Counted from the stretch's first letter, positions 52,997-59,989 are shown. The stretch is 64,000 nt of DNA from Candidatus Saccharimonadota bacterium (GCA_017406565.1 JAFQYG010000002.1:124001-188000); one strand, 5' to 3'. Notes: a model not told the origin generated them from the letters alone. Program-made: numbers and translations.

Positions 52997-53932
52997 CTAA
53001 GTTTTTTTAACAATTCTTTTTATTTTGTTTTTTAATTCTGAAGATATGTCAAAACTCGCGTCGGCTAACTTAGTGATAGCGTTATCATAAATTTCATTGT
53101 CTTGTGGTGCTTGTGTTTGACTGCCTACTACTGCTTCGGGTGTAGGGTCAACTCCGAAATTTGCTTTTATGGTCGCTATTATTTCTAGTATTTTGCCTTT
53201 TTCTATTCCGTCAAAGTAGAATACATCTTTGCCTGCAACTAGTTTTAACAAACCTAAGAAACAATCTATCGTGATAATTGAGAACTTTATTTCATTTTCT
53301 TTGAGCTTAACTTTGACATCTTGTATGTCGAGCACTTCACCTAGGAAAAGGGTACAAGGATTATCATCTTTTTCGTTTATTATAGTAGCGGAGTCAAGAC
53401 TAAATTTGGTAATTGTGTTTTTAGGTGGATGATTTGAAGTATCATTATAATGTTTATTGAACTCCTCTAGGTTATCCCAAACTGCAAATCCATATGCAAA
53501 AGCAGATAATCCAACGTAAAAATCTTTGCCTTCTAATTTTTTGTCCCAAATTGCATGACGGTTTACTGCTTCAATCACAAATGAAGGTGTAGGGAATAAA
53601 GAGTCTTCTTTTGCAAGATAGTAATCGTGTGTTTCTTCGTCAGAAACCTTTAAGTGTTTGTGTAGATGTATTCTTTTAGGCTCTGCGTTAATTGTTAAAT
53701 TGCAATCGCGAATTATAATCTTGCTATTTTCGATTTTTAATAAATTAGTTATTAATCCAAATTCTTCCTTTGTATACTCATCTATGAGTGGATATTCATA
53801 CATGAAATACTTTGGGGTTTTTGATTCAAAAGAGGCAAAACCCCATGAATTGCAGGTGGAAACAATATCATTTTCGATATTTTCTTCATTTTTGTCACCT
53901 TCTCTTATAAATGATTCAGATCGTATTGGCAT
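52997..53932 (-). CDS. Hypothetical protein, 311 residues
   Basis: Not recognised. Soluble, no signal peptide; mixed alpha/beta with several beta-rich stretches (ENSKIIIRDCNLTINAEPKRIHL-type in the first third, VKLKENEIKFSII in the middle) and a C-terminal Lys-rich helix. TATAAT lies 6 nt before the ATG (leaderless type). It lies between csaA and a FISUMP gene and faces away from the latter. Confidence 0.7.
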   Translation of the reverse strand: MPIRSESFIREGDKNEENIENDIVSTCNSWGFASFESKTPKYFMYEYPLIDEYTKEEFGLITNLLKIENSKIIIRDCNLTINAEPKRIHLHKHLKVSDEETHDYYLAKEDSLFPTPSFVIEAVNRHAIWDKKLEGKDFYVGLSAFAYGFAVWDNLEEFNKHYNDTSNHPPKNTITKFSLDSATIINEKDDNPCTLFLGEVLDIQDVKVKLKENEIKFSIITIDCFLGLLKLVAGKDVFYFDGIEKGKILEIIATIKANFGVDPTPEAVVGSQTQAPQDNEIYDNAITKLADASFDISSELKNKIKRIVKKT

Positions 53933-54024
53933 ACCATTATTATATCAAATTTCAAAAAACATCGCCCCACTTCTTTCTGGGGTGTTATTGGTTGATTTTT
54001 TTATAGACAAATTAAAACATATGC

Positions 54025-54040
54025 TATAATGGTTATGTAA
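54025..54040 (+). promoter_or_regulatory. FISUMP gene promoter with start-stop leader
   Basis: Same 15 nt as at 43910 (TATAATGGTTATGTA); here ATG is followed by TAA. The FISUMP ATG is 22 nt after this stop, without a strong Shine-Dalgarno. Confidence 0.65.
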
Positions 54041-54062
54041 AAGGTATACAAGAATATAGTCT

Positions 54063-55787
54063 ATGCTCAAAAAGAAACCTATATTAATTGCTCCACTAGG
54101 GCTAATTAGTTTAATTGTCCTTTCTGGAGCTTTTTTAATATCTCCTTATTCTTACGCTACTGATGATAATGCCATAGACAATGTTTCTGTTAATGTACCA
54201 ATCTCATGTACTATGTCTGGTACTGGTATGAATACTCATAATGCTAGTATAGTAAATGGTACCTACCAAGCAAATATAGGTACTACTACAATTAAAACCT
54301 ATTGTAATGATTCATCAGGCTTTGCTATCTATGCTATAGGATACACTAATGATGAATATGGTAAGACAGTACTAACTAATAACACACTAGGTTCTACTGC
54401 TGATATAGTAACAGGAACAGCTACAAGTGGAAGCACATCTAACTGGGCTATGAAGTTAGCTACAGACAGCACTGCTATATACGCCATCACTTTAGATAAT
54501 AGCTTTAATGCCTATCATGATGTCCCTTCTTCATATACAAAAGTTGCACATAGAGATAGTGGTACAGACATAGGTACTAATGCTACAGGTGCATCCTTAA
54601 CATCTACTTATGCTGCCTTTATGTCCCAAACCCAACCTGCTGGGGCTTATACTGGGCAAGTGAAATACACTTTAGTCCATCCAGCCACGGAAGAACCATT
54701 ACAGCCTCAACCAGCTACTGCCGGATGCATCAATTACTTTGCTAATGCTAGCACAACTGTTGGTGAAATGGGTTGTCAGTCTGCAACTAATAATGCATCG
54801 AGAACTCTTTGGGCATCTAACTTCAAACGAGATGGCTATGGTTTTGCAGGCTGGAATGACAAGTTTGACTACTCCGGTAATTTCTACGGTCCTAACCAAA
54901 CTATCACTACTCCAGCTGACGTATCTACAAACGGTCTATCCCTCTATGCCGTCTGGGTCAAATCAGCAGGCACAATTCAGAACTGGGATGGCTGTTCAAG
55001 TCTAGCAAGTGGAGCCACAACTGCCCTTACAGACGAACGTGACGGTAACGTATATGCAGTAGCTAAGCTCGCAGATGGAAAATGCTGGACTATAGAAAAC
55101 TTAAGACTAGACAATTCATCGGAGCTATCATCTTCCAACACCAATAATCCGTCTCTCCCTCTTACTAATTACAATGGTATTGTAGATAAATCGCAATCTA
55201 ATCATCTCTCTCAACCATATGATCCCTACACCTTGGCATGGTGTAACGAGAGCTCATCAGACTGTGACGACCAATCTATGCTCGCCACTAACAATACCAC
55301 TCTCTTCACAGACAATACATCCACTAGCTACAGCACATCTAGTAACGTTTACTCCTATGGCAATTATTACAACTGGTATTCAGCTACAGCAGGAAATGGT
55401 AAATATGGCTCTAGTTATGCTTCCGGGTACATAGCTCCGGGTGACATCTGCCCAGCAGGATGGCACCTACCTACTGGAGGAAGTGCTACAGCAGAGTTTG
55501 GCGCTCTTGATGTTGCTCTAGGTGGTACAGGCGCATACCAATCTGGTGATGCTGGTACAGCTCAATCCGCAAAATGGCGTTCTTATCCTAACAACTTTGT
55601 CTATTCCGGCTACGTGGATGGCTCTTCAGTGCTCTACCGCAGTTCCTACGGATACTATTGGTCGTCCTCGGCGAGCAATAGTTACTACGCCTACTACTTG
55701 AACTTCAATAGCAGTAGCGTCTACCCAGGCACGACCGGCAGCTACAAGTACGTCGGGAGGATGGTGCGTTGCGTCGCTGGCGTGTAG
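54063..55787 (+). CDS. FISUMP-domain surface protein with one InlB-like repeat
   Basis: 574 residues. Signal/anchor about 9-30; N-terminal beta domain (about 36-215) nearly the same as in the protein at 46056; InlB-like repeat (about 225-300, GYGFAGWN...LYAVW) nearly the same as in the gene ending at 1271; FISUMP domain from about 305 (LADGKCWTIENLRL, DICPAGWHLP) ending GRMVRCVAGV. It is thus a mosaic of parts shared with different paralogues. Followed by a strong terminator. Exported; adhesin role inferred. Confidence 0.9.
   Translation: MLKKKPILIAPLGLISLIVLSGAFLISPYSYATDDNAIDNVSVNVPISCTMSGTGMNTHNASIVNGTYQANIGTTTIKTYCNDSSGFAIYAIGYTNDEYGKTVLTNNTLGSTADIVTGTATSGSTSNWAMKLATDSTAIYAITLDNSFNAYHDVPSSYTKVAHRDSGTDIGTNATGASLTSTYAAFMSQTQPAGAYTGQVKYTLVHPATEEPLQPQPATAGCINYFANASTTVGEMGCQSATNNASRTLWASNFKRDGYGFAGWNDKFDYSGNFYGPNQTITTPADVSTNGLSLYAVWVKSAGTIQNWDGCSSLASGATTALTDERDGNVYAVAKLADGKCWTIENLRLDNSSELSSSNTNNPSLPLTNYNGIVDKSQSNHLSQPYDPYTLAWCNESSSDCDDQSMLATNNTTLFTDNTSTSYSTSSNVYSYGNYYNWYSATAGNGKYGSSYASGYIAPGDICPAGWHLPTGGSATAEFGALDVALGGTGAYQSGDAGTAQSAKWRSYPNNFVYSGYVDGSSVLYRSSYGYYWSSSASNSYYAYYLNFNSSSVYPGTTGSYKYVGRMVRCVAGV
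55618..55778 (+). other. DGR-like variable region in FISUMP gene 4
   Basis: Framework bases shared with genes 1 and 2 (tattggtcgtc, tcggcg, ccaggcac, aagta, gggaggatgg, gcgttgcgtcgctggcgt). Variable codons such as AGC, TAC, GTC, GGC and ACC share a third-position pyrimidine. Confidence 0.7.
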
Positions 55788-55807
55788 CAGATAATACCTT
55801 CTCACAA

Positions 55808-55838
55808 AAACACTGAGGCGATTACCTCAGTGTTTTTT
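55808..55838. terminator. Bidirectional terminator after FISUMP gene 4
   Basis: AAACACTGAGG / CCTCAGTGTTT hairpin with A- and T-runs; serves the convergent small gene as well. Confidence 0.88.
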
Positions 55839-55853
55839 ACTACCTATATCTCT

Positions 55854-56027
55854 TCACTTTTCTATCTCAGCAACAGTAAGTAATAACTGTTCCATCTGCC
55901 GGATAGTTTCACGATATTTCTGTCTCTTATCCGTATCATTAGTTGCAAATGCTTCGTCCATATAATCATCAATCTTAGCTACCAGTATTTCCTTAAAGCT
56001 ATTGTTCTTAGTTTGTTTTGTGGCCAT
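55854..56027 (-). CDS. Small helical protein, unknown function
   Basis: 57 residues from the ATG at 56027, chosen for the GAGGAAG 8 nt upstream; longer in-frame starts lack a ribosome site. Charged, predicted helical (FKEILVAKIDDYMDEAF, then TIRQMEQLLLTVAEIE). No recognised domain. Sits between the terminator of a FISUMP gene and the structured RNA cluster. Confidence 0.55.
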   Translation of the reverse strand: MATKQTKNNSFKEILVAKIDDYMDEAFATNDTDKRQKYRETIRQMEQLLLTVAEIEK

Positions 56028-56085
56028 GGTCAGCTTCCTCATATCTTTTTCTTGGTCATCTCTATGTTGGTTTTTATTGATTCGC

Positions 56086-56141
56086 CACCGTAGAAGTAGT
56101 AGGTCATTACTGCCGATCCTACTCCTATTCAGTCTATGGTG
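56086..56141. repeat. Imperfect inverted repeat
   Basis: CACCGTAGA / TCTATGGTG (one G.T pair) enclosing AGTAGG / CCTACT. It may be a further, degenerate relative of the hairpin RNAs to its right. Bases 56142-56340 hold no recognisable gene. Confidence 0.35.
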
Positions 56142-56344
56142 TTTTAAATTGTTTTTGAACACAAAAAATACCCCTCTTAGGAGCTAATTTTTGTGACACT
56201 CCACAAAATTTGTATTTATGCCAATATACTACAAGAATGAGTGTCATCTGTTGCCGTTTTTTTAGGATGTACATTTTATTCTTGCCGTTCCAAATAGACG
56301 AAAAACCATGTTTTTGTACTTGTCGTGAATTATCAGATATAAAA

Positions 56345-56508
56345 AGAACCACTATCGGTTCAAATGAACCAGTACGGTGGGACAATTTCCGCAAGAATAG
56401 TGGTTCTCAAAGTCCCGATAGATAGCTTGGAAGGTGGCAAGATATTGTCCTTCATCCGTCAGTACGTCTACTGAAGGCAGATTGCCAATTTCTGCTCGTC
56501 AAGCTACA
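56345..56508 (-). ncRNA. Candidate structured RNA with multi-hairpin fold
   Basis: On the minus strand TATAAT (56515-56520) stands 6 nt before 56508. The RNA would start TGTAGCTT, which pairs with AAGCTA at 56423-56428 and encloses three hairpins (GCAGA/TCTGC, CAGTA/TACTG, GAAGG/CCTTC). It ends in an 11-bp stem (56345-56355 with 56397-56407) holding two small hairpins (GGTTC/GAACC and GGA/TCC), followed by TTTTT. No open frame of note. Identity unknown. Confidence 0.55.
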
Positions 56509-56542
56509 TTTAATATTATATCATCAATTAGTCAAATAATTC

Positions 56543-56616
56543 TGGTACCCCTGCCCAGAGTCGAACTGGGAACCTAGCTTTAGAAGAGCAGAGCATCGAA
56601 TCCGCGATTCAGGGGC
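56543..56616 (-). tRNA. Degenerate tRNA-like sequence (anticodon TCT, Arg?)
   Basis: 74 nt on the minus strand: acceptor GCCCCTG pairs with CAGGGGT, followed by A and CCA; the T arm CCCAG-TTCGACT-CTGGG is perfect. The anticodon loop CTTCTAA would give TCT, but only 3 of 5 stem pairs form and the D arm is poor. TATAAT at 56663-56668 could drive it. Either a tRNA-Arg with unusual arms or a decayed or repurposed tRNA. Confidence 0.45.
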
Positions 56617-56672
56617 GCGATTTATACGATTTATCTGCTACATCTATACTTCATATACAAATATTATATCAC

Positions 56673-56736
56673 AAAAAATGGAAGCTCCGGTTAAGAGCCG
56701 ACCTCAGGACAAAATCCCTATTCGGGGGGAGCTTCC
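56673..56736 (-). ncRNA. Candidate ~60-nt three-way-junction RNA
   Basis: Minus-strand TATAAT (56743-56748), 6 nt, then GGAAGCTCC at 56736. The whole RNA is closed by a 12-bp perfect stem (56677-56688 with 56728-56739), with two inner hairpins GGTT/AGCC and GGAcaaaaTCC, and ends in TTTTTT. It is a self-contained promoter-structure-terminator unit related to the one at 56768. Confidence 0.6.
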
Positions 56737-56767
56737 ATTGATATTATAACATATGTTTTTAACCAAT

Positions 56768-56828
56768 AAAAAAAGAGAACCCCAGAGGCCTCTTCAGGAT
56801 TAATTCCCTTGGGCTGGCGGAGCTCTCC
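56768..56828 (-). ncRNA. Candidate ~60-nt three-way-junction RNA, second copy
   Basis: Minus-strand TATAAT (56835-56840), 6 nt, then GGAGAGCTCC at 56828. Outer pairing GAGA/TCTC and CCAG/CTGG, inner hairpins GAGG/CCTC and GGAttaatTCC, end TTTTTTT. Same arrangement and same conserved GGA....TCC inner hairpin as its neighbours, but with different outer-stem sequence. Confidence 0.55.
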
Positions 56829-56887
56829 ACTAGTATTATATCACAGCATAAAACTATCAGAGGTTAATGGAACATTTGTGTCATTTT

Positions 56888-57970
56888 TTATTTGTTACTT
56901 TTTCTACGATTACAGTTACGGCAGAGCATTTTACAGTTTTCTGCAATCGTTTTACCGCCTTCACACCATGGAGTAATATGATCTGCCTCCATCTCACTGA
57001 TGTCGAAAGACTTACCACAATCTGCGCATATTCCTTTTTGCTTTTCGTAGGCTTCTCGTTTTTGGTTATCTGAAAACGCTCTAATATTTAAGTGTTTTTC
57101 TTCACCAGTTAATAGGTATTCGTAAATACCTTTTTTATTTGTGACATCTTCATCTTGCATTAATCTAGCAACGTCTTCTTCTAGTTTTGCTGCGTTAAAG
57201 CTATCCTTATGATGCTCATTATATAATCTCCCCCAATCTAAGCCTTTCATTTCTTTGCGGTAATTTGGGAAGATTGTTTCTACCCAGTTAATTACTGTTT
57301 GGAAATATTGCCAGAGTTCTGAAGCGTTATCTTCGTGTTGGTGTTTAGCCATATACTCTTGAATATTCCCGTTAGAAATCCATTTCAAAACAGTCTCTAG
57401 ATACTCTTGTCGTATCGGAGAACCATTGACATATTTCTCCCCTAACTTATATGCTACACATCCGGTTTTGCTAAAATGCCTTTTTGCGTCTGTGAGCCAT
57501 GGCCCAGTGTAATCAACGTTTAATAATTCTTGATCCGTTAATTTTTCTCCTGCTATATTAACTATTTTGAACCACTCTAATTTTTCCAAATCATTTCCTT
57601 CACAAATGTAAATCAATAGATCATAGTTTTCTATTGCTTCTCGCTCAGTTATAGTTAAATTATGCGCATATTTGCCCTCAAAAGAGAATTGACCATCTAA
57701 ATATTGGCAAAAGGAAATTGTTCTCTGCTGACCATCTAAGATTTCAAAAGTACCATCTTCATTTTTCACCCAATACATCACGTTTAATGGAAAACCATTC
57801 TTAATTGTTTGAATTACCGCGGCACGTTTCTTTTCGTCGTAAACGAATTCTCGCTGATATTTGGGACGGATGTTTAGCTTGCCCCCATAACCTAAAACCC
57901 CGCCTTCTTCATTGTCCACGAAGCCATTAAACACTTCTTTTACTTTTATGTTCTTTTGTTCAATTTTCAC
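56888..57970 (-). CDS. DUF262-HNH nuclease (GmrSD-like)
   Basis: 360 residues. N-terminal DUF262 domain (about 5-180) with RPKYQREFVYDEKKR and the DGQQRT nucleotide-binding motif (EILDGQQRTISF); C-terminal HNH endonuclease (about 312-358) with zinc pairs CADCGK and CRNCNRRK around EADHITPWCEGG. Such proteins cleave DNA in restriction-like defence, often with NTP control. Its ATG overlaps the end of an adenine methylase gene by 11 nt, so the two form one transcription unit that looks like a restriction-modification pair. Confidence 0.88.
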   Translation of the reverse strand: MKIEQKNIKVKEVFNGFVDNEEGGVLGYGGKLNIRPKYQREFVYDEKKRAAVIQTIKNGFPLNVMYWVKNEDGTFEILDGQQRTISFCQYLDGQFSFEGKYAHNLTITEREAIENYDLLIYICEGNDLEKLEWFKIVNIAGEKLTDQELLNVDYTGPWLTDAKRHFSKTGCVAYKLGEKYVNGSPIRQEYLETVLKWISNGNIQEYMAKHQHEDNASELWQYFQTVINWVETIFPNYRKEMKGLDWGRLYNEHHKDSFNAAKLEEDVARLMQDEDVTNKKGIYEYLLTGEEKHLNIRAFSDNQKREAYEKQKGICADCGKSFDISEMEADHITPWCEGGKTIAENCKMLCRNCNRRKSNK

Positions 57971-59006
57971 TTTTCCTCCTTCTTATAAAGATTCGTTGAT
58001 ATATGGGTTTTAGTACTCCATCTATGTACAAAGATGGCCCTCTATTTAAATCGTTGTAATTATTAGAATCATTCTTTGTATATACTTTGGTCCTGTATCC
58101 ATAAATCGCCTGTCTATCAGTTTTTCCTAATATTTCAAATTGTTCTGGATTGTGTTTATTCAGAAACGATATTGGCACACCCATCGTACCATCATAATCA
58201 TATGGTATATTAGCTACTTTATTCACCTCTATCGCAGCATAATTATCATAAAATGGGTAATCATCAGGATTATATTTTTTGTATAGAATAATGCCTTCAT
58301 GTCTTTTTTCAATGTCTAAGTTTGTGTACCATAATTTGTTGCCAAATTTTTTTGGATTATTATCTGGTTGCATAAACTCTTTAATACCGTTGTAACCAAA
58401 CCATATTTTATTATCCATTATCAATGGAAAAAATTCTTTATATGTTATCCAATTTAAATCGCCAATTATAAGAAATTTTTTTTCGTATTCTATTAATTGA
58501 GGGATAAAGTATTCTCTCGCTATCGAGAAAGGAGGATTCGTAACAACTATGTCTGCTTCTTTTAAAAATTCAACACACTCTTCACTTCTAAAATCACCAT
58601 CCCCATCTAAAATGGTCAATGTGTTCTCTTTATTTTTCAACAAATATTCGATATCCGCTAAGTCTTCAGCTCCATCGCTGTTGTAATCTTTCACTTCTGT
58701 AATTTCTATCATATACGGCATCTTCATATTCGTTTTGAATAGTGGTAAGTCATTTAGCTCAGTATGTGAAATAGGAGATCCAGCATAGCTAGTGCAGATC
58801 AATTTTTTTAATTGTAAATAATTAAAATTCATTGCGAAATACTTGAAAAAATTACTTTCAAATGGATCATCACAATTACAAAAAACAACCTTATTTTTAA
58901 AATGATGCCTATAGTGCTTCAGCTCATTTTCGATATCGACAAGCTTCGTATAAAACTCATCATTTTTTGCGATACTGGCTTTGTGAAGGCCTGAGTTACT
59001 CGATAT
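57960..59006 (-). CDS. EcoRI-type adenine-specific DNA methyltransferase, unusual start
   Basis: The catalytic motif is TNPPFSIA (motif IV), with family segments LKKLICTSY and LWYTNLDIEKRHEGI. The first AUG in frame is at 58832 (290 residues), but the frame stays open 58 codons further and encodes the conserved family N-terminus (KNDEFYTKL, then VVFCNCDDPFESNFFKYF). At 59006 an ATA follows AGGAGG by 4 nt, and no ATG, GTG or TTG exists in the extension. So either ATA is used as start (348 residues) or the original ATG was lost. The Shine-Dalgarno can pair with an upstream CTCCT. DNA methylation partner of the downstream nuclease. Confidence 0.82.
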   Translation of the reverse strand: MSSNSGLHKASIAKNDEFYTKLVDIENELKHYRHHFKNKVVFCNCDDPFESNFFKYFAMNFNYLQLKKLICTSYAGSPISHTELNDLPLFKTNMKMPYMIEITEVKDYNSDGAEDLADIEYLLKNKENTLTILDGDGDFRSEECVEFLKEADIVVTNPPFSIAREYFIPQLIEYEKKFLIIGDLNWITYKEFFPLIMDNKIWFGYNGIKEFMQPDNNPKKFGNKLWYTNLDIEKRHEGIILYKKYNPDDYPFYDNYAAIEVNKVANIPYDYDGTMGVPISFLNKHNPEQFEILGKTDRQAIYGYRTKVYTKNDSNNYNDLNRGPSLYIDGVLKPIYQRIFIRRRKSEN

Positions 59007-59038
59007 AACGCCTCCTAACTCCTAGGAGACGTTAAACG

Positions 59039-59062
59039 AAAAGACACCGGCACGCGGTGTCA
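59039..59062 (-). terminator. Second terminator-like hairpin upstream of the methylase
   Basis: Minus strand: GACACCG / CGGTGTC followed by TTTTCG. It repeats the GACACC/GGTGTC theme of the terminator at 59074-59099. Confidence 0.6.
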
Positions 59063-59073
59063 GAATCATACCT

Positions 59074-59236
59074 AAAAAACAGGACACCACGACGGTGTCT
59101 ATAACGTTTTTCCGCACTTAGATCCCTAAAGACCTAACTGTTTCGCGTGATGCCCTGATCATCAATCTTTAGGGCATACGCGCAAACCTAATGCGGATTA
59201 CGTAACCTAAGTACGGATTATTAAATTGTTATAGAC
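59074..59236 (-). ncRNA. Candidate structured RNA with 6S-like rod shape
   Basis: Minus-strand TATAAT (59243-59248), 6 nt, then the RNA begins GTCTATAAC, which pairs perfectly with GTTATAGAC (59097-59105). Moving inward: CCGTACTTAG / CTAAGTGCGG, an internal bubble of 22-24 nt on each side, then CGCGTATGCCCT / AGGGCATCACGCG with a 14-nt loop. A terminator hairpin GACACC/GGTGTC with T-run follows. Closing stem, large central bubble and terminal stem resemble 6S RNA in layout; sequence identity was not established. Confidence 0.55.
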
Positions 59237-59418
59237 AATTTAATTATATCACGTTTTTTAATACTTAAGCTGATGTCGGAACTTTGGGCTTTCTTCGCCA
59301 AATATCGCCCTATGTCGGGCGAAATGAAACCTTTCGTATAATATAGCCTTATACTAGATACCTTGCCTGAAACTTGCAGTTTAGAATACTCGTAGATTAA
59401 GATCACCCTTCCTCGCAT
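59221..59418 (-). CDS. Doubtful small frame, 65 residues
   Basis: Basic, possibly beta-rich (VSSIRLYYTKGF). A GAGGAAGGG lies inside the frame before an in-frame GTG. The -10 box of the RNA at 59236 falls within it, which argues against coding. Listed because it is the only frame upstream of the methylase; otherwise 59249-59613 shows only a small hairpin near 59430-59450. Confidence 0.25.
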   Translation of the reverse strand: MRGRVILIYEYSKLQVSGKVSSIRLYYTKGFISPDIGRYLAKKAQSSDISLSIKKRDIIKLSITI

Positions 59419-59613
59419 TGGATAATGCTATTACTGCTAAAAACAGTAATACTGTCTCTTCCAACTTAAAGACGTAATCGGGAGAAAAGGCAGCATAATT
59501 CTTACTTTTGTCACGATTAAACCTTGCATGATAGGTCTTATCATTCGTCTAGCTAATGCTCTAGAATATGAATATTTTACTCATTATTTTTTACGTGTCC
59601 CTCTGCCAAATTA

Positions 59614-59684
59614 GTGTCGCATCGGCGTCTTATCGCTAGTCAATTGCACACGGGGGGTGTCTTATCGTTAGCCATTTGCACACA
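59614..59684 (-). repeat. 33-nt-type repeats, right boundary (inverted)
   Basis: Read on the minus strand: TGTGTGCAA...ACGATAAGACACCCCCC (59684-59652), GTGTGCAA...AGCGATAAGAC (59651-59627), then CCGATGCGACA. These match the units at 43069-43128 in inverted orientation. Confidence 0.65.
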
Positions 59685-59772
59685 GTTAGAATATATAGTA
59701 AATAAAAACGCAAAAAAATATCGCTCATGATCATATTTATACATTCATAAGCGAATTTACTGAATGTGTCTT

Positions 59773-59794
59773 GCCCCTGTAAATTGGGGCTTTT
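59773..59794 (+). terminator. Terminator-like hairpin beside tRNA-Ala
   Basis: GCCCC / GGGGC with an 8-nt loop, then TTTT. Confidence 0.5.
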
Positions 59795-59832
59795 CCGTGC
59801 TCTGGATGACACTCCAGCGAAAATATATTTGT

Positions 59833-59908
59833 GGTGGAGCGTATGAGATTCAAACTCATGACCTCTACTATGCCATAGTAGCGCTCTAATCAGCTGAGCT
59901 AACGCCCC
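59833..59908 (-). tRNA. tRNA-Ala (anticodon GGC)
   Basis: 76 nt with encoded CCA. Acceptor GGGGCGT/ACGCTCC with G3:U70; anticodon stem CTACT/AGTAG, loop ATGGCAT (anticodon GGC). Acceptor and D arm match the other tRNA-Ala at 42785, in opposite orientation. Confidence 0.95.
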
Positions 59909-59947
59909 GTGTTTTTATTTTATCACAGAATATGTTAAAATAAAAGT

Positions 59948-59989
59948 ATGAAGATATATGATTCAGCATTTTTACCGCATTGGCGCTGA
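59948..59989 (+). CDS. Possible leader peptide upstream of trpS
   Basis: ATG 6 nt after TAAAAT (59936-59941); encodes MKIYDSAFLPHWR and stops at TGA, 42 nt before the trpS ATG. A Trp codon stands two codons before the stop. A leaderless peptide with Trp ahead of tryptophanyl-tRNA synthetase suggests control by charged tRNA-Trp; no clear terminator/antiterminator pair was found, so this is tentative. Confidence 0.45.
   Translation: MKIYDSAFLPHWR

Noticed and set aside
55854-56027. DGR accessory protein (Avd) next to FISUMP gene 4
   Set aside because: At 57 residues it is about half the size of Avd and shows no recognisable similarity beyond being helical.
56543-56616. tmRNA 3' end
   Set aside because: The acceptor strand is CCCC at the 5' side and GGGG at the 3' side, the opposite of tmRNA, and no tag-peptide frame is near.
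58832-59006. Frameshift at the methylase N-terminus
   Set aside because: The conserved N-terminal residues are in the same frame as the rest; only a standard start codon is missing.
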